A DNA stretch of 22,838 nt from a virus. The notes beneath the pieces were generated by a model. That model was not told the DNA's origin. It ran no database searches and worked only from the letters and a program-made list of their open reading frames with translations. Location: positions 1-22,838 of IMG/VR virus record IMGVR_UViG_3300025141_005715; one strand, written 5' to 3'. Position numbers and translations under genes: made by a program. Below, piece after piece: positions 15,433 to 22,177 of this stretch (its first letter is position 1; each line of letters begins with the position of its first letter).

Positions 15433-16433
15433 TGAAGTGTGGAATTTTAAGAGGGAATGATTTACATACTTATAGGCTCTCCCAAGGTTTAATGTCTTGT
15501 GGCATAATGGTTGAGTATTTAACAGGCACCCGAGTAGCTCCTAATGTTTATGATATAGTTTTTGTTGACCCTTCTTATCCTGAGGAAGTGCAGCCTAACA
15601 TTGGGCGAAGAGTACACTTTTTCGACTGTGAGGATGATCCCAGACACTTCGATCCTAGCGCAGCTTATTATTCTCTAAAGGATCATGTGGAATACTATGC
15701 CAAATTAGTATATGTAGAAGATGATCGGAAAGATGGAATTAAAAATGTTGCTTTCCCGATTTCTCAGTTCATGACCTTACAACAATTGGCTATGACCGAC
15801 GACACCTCAATGAAATCTTCTTTTATTCCTATCCATATAGGTGTTCCTACTTGGCTTAGACCTCATGTACCCGTAGAGGGGGGGATTTATCATTTTGATG
15901 AGGATCAGGATATTTATTCTATAGAGAAACCGAAGGAAGAGGAAAATAATCTTAGATACAATCAGCGTATTGATTGGCTTCTCTCTTTGGAAAAAAATAA
16001 TATTCCCTTTATGGGAGGATTGGTGTTTAAAGAAGAGGAAGAGTGTTACTCCCAGGACTTTGTGGCGAGTGTATTTGGAGAAGGGATAAGGAAGTGGGCT
16101 CATCCCAGGATTAATTACATGCAAAATCTAGCTTCTTTGGCTCAATATAAATTAGCTCTATGCCCCGCAGGACATGATAGAATTTCATGGAGAACCTTTG
16201 ATATAATGGCTGTAGGTTCTATTCTCTTCTGGACAGATGTGGAGGATAGAAAAATGCTATATATGCCACAGTCTTATGTAAAAGTCAAAGACGGTTGTGA
16301 TCTAGGTACTGTATTAGAGGAACATGAGTCTGATTATTGTGAGTTAGTACAGGAAGCTAGGAAAAATGTAGAGTTAATACGATCTTTAACTCCTCCTAAA
16401 GTTAAAGAAGATTTTTTGAAACAGATGCTATAA
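15432..16433 (+). CDS. Glycosyltransferase-like protein with exostosin-like C-terminus
   Basis: 333 residues from ATG 15432, which overlaps the gmd stop (TAATG); an in-frame TTG at 15414 is less likely. The N-terminal half has a GT-B-like beginning (GILRGNDLHTYRLSQGLMSCGI). The C-terminal half contains YKLALCPAGHDRISWRTFDIM at about 239-259 followed by AVGSILFW and later YVKV. This resembles the donor-binding end of exostosin-like and other GT-B transferases (CPxGxxxxSxRxxExxxxGxIP). The middle carries acidic stretches. Probably the last glycosyltransferase of the island. The TAA stop at 16431-16433 lies inside the TATAAT box before mazG. Confidence 0.6.
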   Translation: MKCGILRGNDLHTYRLSQGLMSCGIMVEYLTGTRVAPNVYDIVFVDPSYPEEVQPNIGRRVHFFDCEDDPRHFDPSAAYYSLKDHVEYYAKLVYVEDDRKDGIKNVAFPISQFMTLQQLAMTDDTSMKSSFIPIHIGVPTWLRPHVPVEGGIYHFDEDQDIYSIEKPKEEENNLRYNQRIDWLLSLEKNNIPFMGGLVFKEEEECYSQDFVASVFGEGIRKWAHPRINYMQNLASLAQYKLALCPAGHDRISWRTFDIMAVGSILFWTDVEDRKMLYMPQSYVKVKDGCDLGTVLEEHESDYCELVQEARKNVELIRSLTPPKVKEDFLKQML

Positions 16434-16442
16434 TATATTATG
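16424..16442 (+). promoter_or_regulatory. Candidate leaderless promoter of the MazG-like gene
   Basis: TATAAT at 16429-16434 with TGC immediately before it (an extended -10, which can compensate for a poor -35), followed by 5 bases and ATG 16440. No good -35 is seen at 16-18 bases spacing, and there is no Shine-Dalgarno. The box includes the stop codon of the preceding gene. Confidence 0.5.
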
Positions 16443-16784
16443 GACAACGATTATTATCAATTAAATAGGTATCAGGAAGAAGCGTGGGAAACTGCGATCT
16501 ACCCTAACAAGGGGGATAACCTTTATTACCCTGCTCTCGGACTAGCTGGAGAGGCTGGAGAGGTTTGCAATAAAATTAAAAAGATCATGCGGGATCAGGA
16601 TGGTAGTCCTACCCCTGACCAGAAGCATGAGATCGCAAAAGAGTTGGGAGATGTGCTTTGGTACTTAGCTACTTTAGCCACAGAACTAGACTCGCACCTG
16701 GGGTGTATCGCTGGGAATAACCTAGAGAAGTTGGCAGACAGAAAAGGTCGTGGGGTGTTGGGAGGTTCAGGAGATAACCGATGA
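16440..16784 (+). CDS. MazG-like nucleotide pyrophosphohydrolase
   Basis: 114 residues. The MazG helical core is clear: YQEEAWETAIYP near the start, GLAGEAGEVCNKIKKIMRD at 34-52 with metal-binding Glu38 and Glu41, and EIAKELGDVLWYLATLATEL at 64-83 with Glu68 and Asp71. The family hydrolyses nucleoside triphosphates to monophosphates and pyrophosphate. Phage versions are proposed to adjust nucleotide or alarmone pools, or to remove noncanonical nucleotides. It is of the short single-domain type. It overlaps the next gene as ATGA at 16781. It lacks a Shine-Dalgarno and follows a TATAAT box. Confidence 0.88.
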   Translation: MDNDYYQLNRYQEEAWETAIYPNKGDNLYYPALGLAGEAGEVCNKIKKIMRDQDGSPTPDQKHEIAKELGDVLWYLATLATELDSHLGCIAGNNLEKLADRKGRGVLGGSGDNR

Positions 16785-17449
16785 AAGATTTACGAGAAGT
16801 TGAGGCTTCTTCTATAAAGATAATTGATGATTGGTGTTCTATTGAAGAGCTTCAATATTTAATTTGGTCATTCGAATATGATTGTGATGATAAATCTTTA
16901 TGGGAAGAGGTAAAACAGGGGGAAAATCATTTCCCAAGAAAATTATCTTCTTATCTTTATGATAAGAGTTGTAGAGCTACCCAATATATTTTTTCCTTAA
17001 GAGATAAACTTATAGAGACTGCTAGAGATTACTTTGAATACCCTACTCTTTTTGCTGGGCAATCCATGTTGGAAGGTTTAATAGACTCCTCTTTTTTAGA
17101 TGGTCTGAAACCTCCTGCTCATTATTATGAATTAGTATTATTCTTGAACGATGATTTCGAGGGGGGAGAAGTAGTTTTCAACGACAGAGATATTATAGTT
17201 ACTCCCAGAGCAGGTTCCCTTTTAATGTTCCCCTCTAAAGAGTTGTGGACTATTAAAGAGGTAAAAGGAAGTTCTTATAAGATAAGAATAAAACTTACGG
17301 ACAAACCAGAACACAGGGAAGATGACCCAGGGTACACCAAGATCCCCTTTAGCATGAAGCAATCTCCTACTGAGCAAAAGGGCAAAGTAAAAAAGTCAAA
17401 AGGTTGTGGGGGTTGCGTTGATCCTGAGAGAAAGGGTTTAATCATTTAG
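16781..17449 (+). CDS. 2OG-Fe(II) oxygenase-like protein with apparently lost iron ligands
   Basis: 222 residues; AGGAG precedes the ATG. Residues 112-172 have the double-stranded beta-helix pattern of prolyl-4-hydroxylase-like oxygenases: YELVLFLNDDFEGGEVVF, then TPRAGSLLMFPS, then SYKIRIKL. In active relatives an HxD pair lies before the YLNDDF strand and a second His follows FPS. Here the first position appears to be FLD (105-107) and the second is Trp156 (ELWTIKEV), so the Fe(II) site seems absent. The C-terminal tail is lysine-rich and carries CGGC at 209-212. It could be a binding or scaffold protein derived from an oxygenase, possibly acting on glycan or protein. The fold is likely; activity is doubtful. 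Confidence 0.6.
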   Translation: MKDLREVEASSIKIIDDWCSIEELQYLIWSFEYDCDDKSLWEEVKQGENHFPRKLSSYLYDKSCRATQYIFSLRDKLIETARDYFEYPTLFAGQSMLEGLIDSSFLDGLKPPAHYYELVLFLNDDFEGGEVVFNDRDIIVTPRAGSLLMFPSKELWTIKEVKGSSYKIRIKLTDKPEHREDDPGYTKIPFSMKQSPTEQKGKVKKSKGCGGCVDPERKGLII

Positions 17450-17458
17450 CCTTTTCTA

Positions 17459-17495
17459 TTGAGTTCTACGGGTATTTACACTATAATAGTATATG
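17459..17495 (+). promoter_or_regulatory. Candidate leaderless promoter of the recA/uvsX gene
   Basis: TTGAGT at 17459-17464, a 17-base spacer and TATAAT at 17482-17487, then 5 bases to ATG 17493. This is the strongest of the leaderless-type promoters because the -35 is recognisable at ideal spacing. There is no Shine-Dalgarno before the ATG. Confidence 0.65.
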
Positions 17496-18485
17496 GATTC
17501 AGGAGTTTTAGAGCGTCTTAAAAACGCAGGATTATTGTCAGAGCAACCATTAAATCTAGGGTTTGTTTCTACGGGTAACTATGCGTTAAATAAGGTCATT
17601 TCTGGTGACTACACTAATGGGGTGCCTATTGGAATGATTACGCAATTTCACGGGGAGTCCTCGACTGCAAAAACTGTGTTTGCTACGCATATCCTGAAAG
17701 AAGCACAGGCAGCAGGATACTATTCTATGCTGGTTGATTCAGAAAATGCCTACAACCCTGAGTTTGCTGCTCATCTAGGGATTGACCCCAAGAAGCTGAT
17801 CTACTCTGCACCTGAAACATTGGAGCAGTCGTTTGATGTTATTAAGAATACTGTTACGGAGATCAGAGAGAGTGATGAAGATACTCCTATAGTTATTGCG
17901 TATGATAGTATTGCTGTGTCCCCCTCAAAAGCTGAGTTTGAGGCTGAGAACTTTGATGGTAATAATATGGTGGGTGCCGTAAGGGCGAAAGCTACGGGGG
18001 CTTGTTTGAGAAAGATTAACCCCATCCTACGCACTAAGAAGGTTGCACTAGTAATCGTTAACCAAATTAGGAATAAGGTAGGAGTGATGTACGGCAGTCC
18101 TGACACTATGGCAGCAGGAGGGAAGTCCTTGGAGTATTACTTAGGTGTAAACCTTAAATGTATCTCTAACAAGACTAGCGATCTAATTAAAGACGAACGA
18201 AAGAATGTTGTAGGTATTGAAGGTAAGGTACGCAACACTAAGAACAAGGTTTCTCTCCCTCATAGAGAGTGTGAGTTTGAACTTTATTATAACGAGGGAC
18301 TAAGCCCCTACGCAGGATTACTTAAGCTCTTGGAGATGGATGGGTTGGTAACTCGTTCGGGAGCTTGGTACACCGTGACCGATAGTGAAAAGAAGTTTCA
18401 GTCCAAGGATTTTCAAGATCTCCTTGTGGGGAAAGAAGAGGGATTTGAATCAATTTACAAAGAATTAGGAGAAAAAAATGAGTGA
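17493..18485 (+). CDS. recA: RecA/UvsX-like recombinase
   Basis: 330 residues. Walker A is GESSTAKT at 54-61 (GPESSGKT in RecA). LVDSENAYNPEFAAHLGID at 80-98 matches the RecA strand after the P-loop helix. Walker B is PIVIAYDSI at 132-140. VNQIRNKVGVMYGSP at 189-203 and the GGKSLEYY that follows form the conserved NQxR segment and DNA-binding loop 2. The C-terminus GLSPYAGLLKLLEMDGLVTRSGAWY is also typical. It forms filaments on single-stranded DNA for strand exchange and repair, working with the SSB. The gene has no Shine-Dalgarno and begins just after a -10 box. The next gene overlaps by 8 bases. Confidence 0.92.
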   Translation: MDSGVLERLKNAGLLSEQPLNLGFVSTGNYALNKVISGDYTNGVPIGMITQFHGESSTAKTVFATHILKEAQAAGYYSMLVDSENAYNPEFAAHLGIDPKKLIYSAPETLEQSFDVIKNTVTEIRESDEDTPIVIAYDSIAVSPSKAEFEAENFDGNNMVGAVRAKATGACLRKINPILRTKKVALVIVNQIRNKVGVMYGSPDTMAAGGKSLEYYLGVNLKCISNKTSDLIKDERKNVVGIEGKVRNTKNKVSLPHRECEFELYYNEGLSPYAGLLKLLEMDGLVTRSGAWYTVTDSEKKFQSKDFQDLLVGKEEGFESIYKELGEKNE

Positions 18486-18720
18486 TGAGCAGGAAAGGTT
18501 TTACAAGGTACTAGAAGAGGTTATTGATGAGGCTTTTAAAAAGAGTTGGTCTTCTGTGGGGGACAAGAAAAAGAATAAACAAAGTGAAGCTCTACCAATC
18601 TATGAAAGTATCGAAGATTACAAAGCTCAGACGGGGAAGAGATTTCGTATGACCCGTGACCAGAAGACCAGAGGGCTCTCTAGGGAAGAAGCTTTCAAAG
18701 AAATTTGGGAAAAGCCTTGA
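18478..18720 (+). CDS. Small hypothetical protein downstream of recA
   Basis: 80 residues; AGGAG lies 7 bases before the ATG, which overlaps the end of recA. Highly charged and mostly helical (EQERFYKVLEEVIDEAFKKSW), with a lysine cluster DKKKNK and a C-terminal SREEAFKEIWEK. No domain recognised. Co-transcription with recA suggests a recombination accessory role but nothing in the sequence proves it. Its TGA stop lies within the -35 box of the following promoter. Confidence 0.6.
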   Translation: MSDEQERFYKVLEEVIDEAFKKSWSSVGDKKKNKQSEALPIYESIEDYKAQTGKRFRMTRDQKTRGLSREEAFKEIWEKP

Positions 18721-18745
18721 AAGTAATCTCCAAGTCTGCTATAAT
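18717..18745 (+). promoter_or_regulatory. Sigma70-type promoter for the DUF932 gene
   Basis: TTGAAA at 18717-18722, 17-base spacer, TGC then TATAAT at 18740-18745. This matches the SSB promoter in both boxes, spacing and flanking CTATAATAGA. The leader of about 39 bases ends in AAGGAGAAAC before ATG 18791, similar to the SSB leader (ACTAA-TAAC followed by GGAGAAAC in both). Confidence 0.8.
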
Positions 18746-18790
18746 AGAGCCCAACGAACGGGAAATGACTAAATAACAAGGAGAAACATT

Positions 18791-19579
18791 ATGGTTATCA
18801 AGAACGAAGAACTGCTACGCACCCATGCTCCCGCTGCTTTTGCTACGGAGCCCGAAGATGGACAGGTATCTAGTCGATACTCTTTCCTCCCTACTACTGA
18901 GATCTTGGAGATCCTTCAAGATGAGGGCTGGACTACTTGGAAAGCCCAGCAGGTAAGTCCTCGTAAATGGAGTCGAGGTCATGCCAAGCATATTATCCGT
19001 CTCAAGCATGAAGACATGGATATGCAATCTTTTGGGGTGGGTGATTCCTTCCCTGAGATGCTTCTTATGAATGCTCACAATGGAACTGGTTCTTACGATC
19101 TTATGGGAGGTATCTTCCGTATGGTCTGTTCTAACGGCATGGTTATCTCTGAGAGCGACTTTGGCAAGATCCACATCCGACACATCGGATTTGAGCCTAC
19201 GCAGGTTGTGGAGGCTTCCAAGGAGCTTATCATGAACTCCTCTAGGGTTGCTGATAAGATTGGAACTTGGAAAGAAGTTTCGCTTACTCCCCGTGCAAGG
19301 TTGGATTTCTTTACAGATGCTGCAAAGATTCGTTTCGAGAATCCTGATGATGGAGTTGTGCAGGACATATCTCAGTCTCGCAGAGAAGCAGATAAAGGAC
19401 TGGATCTTTGGTCTACCTTTAATGTGGCTCAAGAGAACCTAATTCGTGGAGGTTTCCGTAACGGCTCTACTAACCGTATGGTGCGCCCCATCACTTCTAT
19501 TCAAAAAGATGTGAAATTTAATTCAGAACTGTGGGACTTGGCTAGTAAATATAGTGAGGGTTTGGTTCCTTCCAACTAA
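18791..19579 (+). CDS. DUF932 family protein
   Basis: 262 residues with an ideal AAGGAG Shine-Dalgarno. SSRYSFLPTTEILEIL at 27-42, followed by GWTTWKAQQ and RGHAKHIIRL, and then FRMVCSNGMVIS at 109-120 with a later IRHIG, fit the DUF932 pattern common in phages and plasmids. The family has no settled biochemical function. The gene stands alone between a strong promoter and a strong terminator, so its product is probably made in large amounts. Its codons are less AT-biased than those of neighbouring small genes (many CTC, CGT, ATC), also consistent with high expression. It may act in DNA replication or protection. Confidence 0.75.
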   Translation: MVIKNEELLRTHAPAAFATEPEDGQVSSRYSFLPTTEILEILQDEGWTTWKAQQVSPRKWSRGHAKHIIRLKHEDMDMQSFGVGDSFPEMLLMNAHNGTGSYDLMGGIFRMVCSNGMVISESDFGKIHIRHIGFEPTQVVEASKELIMNSSRVADKIGTWKEVSLTPRARLDFFTDAAKIRFENPDDGVVQDISQSRREADKGLDLWSTFNVAQENLIRGGFRNGSTNRMVRPITSIQKDVKFNSELWDLASKYSEGLVPSN

Positions 19580-19627
19580 TTCCTTTGGGAATTAGGGGAG
19601 GGGCGTTTGCTCCTCCCCTATTTTTTT
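19578..19627 (+). terminator. Intrinsic terminator after the DUF932 gene, with a preceding small hairpin
   Basis: The main stem pairs TAGGGGAGGGGC at 19593-19604 with GCTCCTCCCCTA at 19609-19620 (12 pairs, one G-U) around a GTTT loop, followed by seven T. A 6-pair hairpin, AATTCC at 19578-19583 with GGAATT at 19588-19593, lies directly upstream and overlaps the stop codon. Confidence 0.9.
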
Positions 19628-19633
19628 ATCACT

Positions 19634-19951
19634 ATGAAAGAAAAAAATGATTTACCTGAAGATCCTCTTCTAGTTGATGAAGATGGATTATACATTACTA
19701 TAGGCCAAATGCAATTCTGGTTAAATGGTAGGAATAATAGAAAACTATTTAGAGAGGGGTCCACAGAGTTCTTTAAGTTCTACGATGCTTGTAGAGCTTA
19801 TAATATGATAAGTGATATGATTGTAGAAGATCCTGATTGTGCTTACCTGTATTGGGATCAGAAGCGAGGTGTTCCAGCGTTCAGCTTCCCCGTAAAGGGT
19901 TCCGTAACACAAGCTTTTATAGATTTAGGTTTAATTGAGGGCGCAGATTGA
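19634..19951 (+). CDS. Hypothetical protein
   Basis: 105 residues from ATG 19634; a TTG at 19607 in the same frame is inside the terminator hairpin and rejected. No recognised domain. It begins with charged residues (MKEKNDLPEDP) and has an aromatic-rich middle (QMQFWLNGRNNRKLF, FFKFYDACRAYNMISDM). There is no Shine-Dalgarno close to the ATG, as with the other gene that follows a terminator (4334). It probably depends on read-through. The next gene starts inside its stop codon. Confidence 0.55.
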   Translation: MKEKNDLPEDPLLVDEDGLYITIGQMQFWLNGRNNRKLFREGSTEFFKFYDACRAYNMISDMIVEDPDCAYLYWDQKRGVPAFSFPVKGSVTQAFIDLGLIEGAD

Positions 19952-20193
19952 AATATTTACATAATCTAGCTTATTATTGTATATCTTTTGTAGATAGTTC
20001 TATCAATTTCGTTGCATCTGTTGTATGTGCGTACCCTAAAGTAGATCTTGCTACCTCCTTTTTAGTTTATTTAGAACTAAAAAGAGTGGATAAGGAGATT
20101 GGAGGTAGGCTATCTAATAGAGAGGATAACCGACAGAAGGCAGATACCCAAATGGGGGCTGCTAAGGATATTTTGGATGGGAAAGACGAATAA
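19948..20193 (+). CDS. Small hypothetical protein with hydrophobic N-terminus
   Basis: 81 residues from TTG 19948, supported by GAGGG at 19937-19941. Residues 6-28 are fairly hydrophobic (NLAYYCISFVDSSINFVASVVC) and could be a single membrane pass or a signal anchor. The C-terminal half is charged (DKEIGGRLSNREDNRQK). The alternative frame across 20099-20176 is a shadow. Function unknown. Confidence 0.5.
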   Translation: MKYLHNLAYYCISFVDSSINFVASVVCAYPKVDLATSFLVYLELKRVDKEIGGRLSNREDNRQKADTQMGAAKDILDGKDE

Positions 20194-20371
20194 ACAGGAT
20201 AATTTTTGGGGAAAGCGTCCTCCCTATAAGAGAGATAAAAAACATAAATTAGAAAATTCTATTAAGATTCCAAAAGAATCTAAAGAACAGGATGCTTCTG
20301 AGTTGTGGGATGATCTTTACAGTAGCGAAGAAGAAGAAGAGTTTGAAAAATTTTCAAGAAGAAAAAAATAA
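20177..20371 (+). CDS. Small charged hypothetical protein
   Basis: 64 residues from ATG 20177, with AAGG upstream; a GTG/ATG-type extension to 20099 in the same frame would run through the previous gene and is less likely. The first half is basic (KRPPYKRDKKHK); the second half is acidic (SELWDDLYSSEEEEEFEKF), ending RRKK. It overlaps the previous gene by 17 bases. No family recognised; such charge-patterned small proteins are common in phage genomes. Confidence 0.45.
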   Translation: MGKTNKQDNFWGKRPPYKRDKKHKLENSIKIPKESKEQDASELWDDLYSSEEEEEFEKFSRRKK

Positions 20372-20522
20372 CTTACTTGATTGGGACGATATTTCTGTGA
20401 ACTATCTTCCTTTTCCTGGAGAAATGACATTAAAAGAATATGAAAATCTTTTAACCTATTTTGTACAAAAATGGAGAGATGACCGTGCCAACTACTTACA
20501 CATTGAAAAAATCAGTACTTGA
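20343..20522 (+). CDS. Small hypothetical protein
   Basis: About 59 residues if it starts at TTG 20343; the true start is uncertain. The stretch LLDWDDISVNYLPFPGEMTLKEYENLLTYF and the following WRDDRANYLHIEKI look like a real folded protein rather than a random frame. It overlaps both the preceding charged protein and the next gene. No Shine-Dalgarno stands out beyond GAAGAG-like sequence directly before the start. Function unknown. Confidence 0.4.
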   Translation: MKNFQEEKNNLLDWDDISVNYLPFPGEMTLKEYENLLTYFVQKWRDDRANYLHIEKIST

Positions 20523-20814
20523 TTATAATAGAGTACAGAAGATATGTAAACAAGTTTTAGAGGATTCAAAAGAAGATAGAGAGTTAGCTTTAGGGCTACA
20601 TCGTTATTTTCGTGAGCTAGTGGAAGAAAACCCACAGGACGGGGTAGCAAAAAATCTTATGGTAGATTGTTTAAAGCTTGCCCAGTCCTCTAAAACGAAT
20701 ACTCATAAGACTTTAGATCTTTTAATTAAGCTAGAGTCTGCTTTTACGAAGGACTCTAGTAAAGGATCCGATGAGAGTATGTTTAATCAATTGAGTGATA
20801 TTTTACATGACTGA
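20479..20814 (+). CDS. Small helical hypothetical protein
   Basis: 111 residues from ATG 20479; a TTG at 20461 in the same frame would add six residues. Almost entirely helical by composition (LDYNRVQKICKQVLEDSKED, LALGLHRYFRELVEENP, NLMVDCLKLAQSS, LDLLIKLESAF). The pattern of short helices with a long coiled region is reminiscent of small terminase subunits or other phage oligomeric adaptors, but no diagnostic motif is present. It overlaps the next gene by 8 bases, so it may work with the Clp-like ATPase. Confidence 0.5.
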   Translation: MTVPTTYTLKKSVLDYNRVQKICKQVLEDSKEDRELALGLHRYFRELVEENPQDGVAKNLMVDCLKLAQSSKTNTHKTLDLLIKLESAFTKDSSKGSDESMFNQLSDILHD

Positions 20815-22177
20815 AGTAAATTATAAAATAGTTTGCCCTCCGCTTAACCTAGTTCTTATCATAAAAAAATATGATATGAGAGAGGAAAAAAAGGTTTGGC
20901 AAAAGCTCAGAACTAAAGTTCAGGGAGCAACGGAACCTATTAATATTAATGCTTACATGGAAGCAATTCTTAGACTGTTCCTCGCAGATCCAGACCCCTT
21001 TTTTGATAATCTAGACGAAGACGATAGATCTGTGATAGTTAAGGCAGCTTACGAAGCAGTTGTTAGTCTGTATCCTATTTTCCAATTAGAATGGATATGC
21101 AATGAATTAAATACCAGAGTTTTCTCAGAATCTATCCGAGCTTTATTTAGTGACGACATACTAGACCAAGCAGATAATCCTTTCCCAGATGATTCACCTC
21201 TTGGTCTTGCTTTACTAGACAGAGAGAGACTTAGTATATTAGAAAAGTTCTTGTATAAAAATATTATAGGACAAGGGGAAGCTATCTCTAAAATTATAAA
21301 TTCCTTAAAGGTTGTAGCTGCTGGGCTAGGAGATTTTTGTTCATTTTTCTTCATTGGACCTACAGGGGTGGGCAAGACTCAGCTTGCTAGGATGTTGGGG
21401 AAACAATTAGGTGGTAACTTTTTTAAGATTAATTGTGGTGAGTATTCTTCTGGGCATGAATACGCGAAGCTAATTGGATCTCCCCCAGGGTATGTGGGAC
21501 ACACAGATAAGAGTATTTTGGCAGAGAAGGCAGAAGAATCTAGTCGATGGGTTTTTATATTTGATGAGATTGAGAAAGCCCATCACAAGTTCTATGATTT
21601 CTTATTGTCATTGTTAGATGATGGAACTGTCACGGATAACATGGGACGAGAGCTAGATTTTTCTGATTCCATTTTTATCTTTACTTCCAACCAAGGAATG
21701 TCTGATTTAAAGTTAGGGAGAAGTCTAGGCTTTGATAGGACTGAGAGGGATTACTCTGATTTGAAAGAAGATGTGAGAGAGTCTGTTAAGAAGCATTTCC
21801 CTCCCGAATTTCTAAATAGAATAGACGAGTTCATTATCTTTAATGAGCTTAGTAAGAAGGACATCCGTGAAATTGTATCCCTGGAACTCAAAGGGATTCC
21901 AATTAAGAAGACTAAATCTCTCCTTGATTTTGTGGTCAAGGGCGGGTACTCGAAAGAGTATGGGGCTCGTAATGTTAAGAGGTTTATTAAGAGTAATATC
22001 TCCGTTAAAGTGGCTGAAGCTATTCTAGACAAACAGGTTCCTAAAAAGAAGGGAACCATGTATAGTTCTAGTGTAAAAAACGGAGAACTTCAAATTATTA
22101 ATACCACTAATTACGAGGAGAAGAAAGATGGTTGGACCGAACAATGTGATTCACCGCAGACGAGCGGCACGAAATGA
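20807..22177 (+). CDS. Clp/Hsp100-type AAA+ unfoldase with one ATPase ring
   Basis: 456 residues from ATG 20807. Residues 1-140 are an N-terminal domain of unknown type, not the Clp N-domain. The AAA-2 core follows: IIGQGEAISKI at 153-163, Walker A GPTGVGKT at 184-191, the pore loop GSPPGYVGH at 224-232, Walker B VFIFDEIEKAH at 249-259, sensor 1 TSN at 293-295, the arginine finger in FLNRID (Arg338) and the sensor 2 GARNVKR (Arg388). It matches the second ATPase domain of ClpC/ClpB most closely. LGF at 307-309 lies in the loop where ClpA, ClpC and ClpX carry their ClpP-docking tripeptide. It would unfold or remodel proteins, alone or with host ClpP. No peptidase gene is seen in the window. 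Overlaps the preceding gene; no Shine-Dalgarno. Confidence 0.85.
   Translation: MTEVNYKIVCPPLNLVLIIKKYDMREEKKVWQKLRTKVQGATEPININAYMEAILRLFLADPDPFFDNLDEDDRSVIVKAAYEAVVSLYPIFQLEWICNELNTRVFSESIRALFSDDILDQADNPFPDDSPLGLALLDRERLSILEKFLYKNIIGQGEAISKIINSLKVVAAGLGDFCSFFFIGPTGVGKTQLARMLGKQLGGNFFKINCGEYSSGHEYAKLIGSPPGYVGHTDKSILAEKAEESSRWVFIFDEIEKAHHKFYDFLLSLLDDGTVTDNMGRELDFSDSIFIFTSNQGMSDLKLGRSLGFDRTERDYSDLKEDVRESVKKHFPPEFLNRIDEFIIFNELSKKDIREIVSLELKGIPIKKTKSLLDFVVKGGYSKEYGARNVKRFIKSNISVKVAEAILDKQVPKKKGTMYSSSVKNGELQIINTTNYEEKKDGWTEQCDSPQTSGTK

Noticed and set aside
18815-19432. A 205-residue open frame on the minus strand
   Set aside because: It lies wholly antisense to the DUF932 gene, which has a promoter, Shine-Dalgarno, family motifs and terminator. 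The minus frame has no recognisable motif and no other minus-strand gene is present.
19607-19633. TTG start upstream of the gene at 19634
   Set aside because: It is within the terminator loop and stem of the DUF932 unit.
20099-20176. N-terminal extension of the small charged protein
   Set aside because: This part lies in another frame of the preceding gene and the ATG at 20177 has its own AAGG at good distance.
20525-20530. TATAAT inside the gene at 20479
   Set aside because: No suitably spaced -35 and no start codon five bases downstream; it fits ordinary coding sequence.
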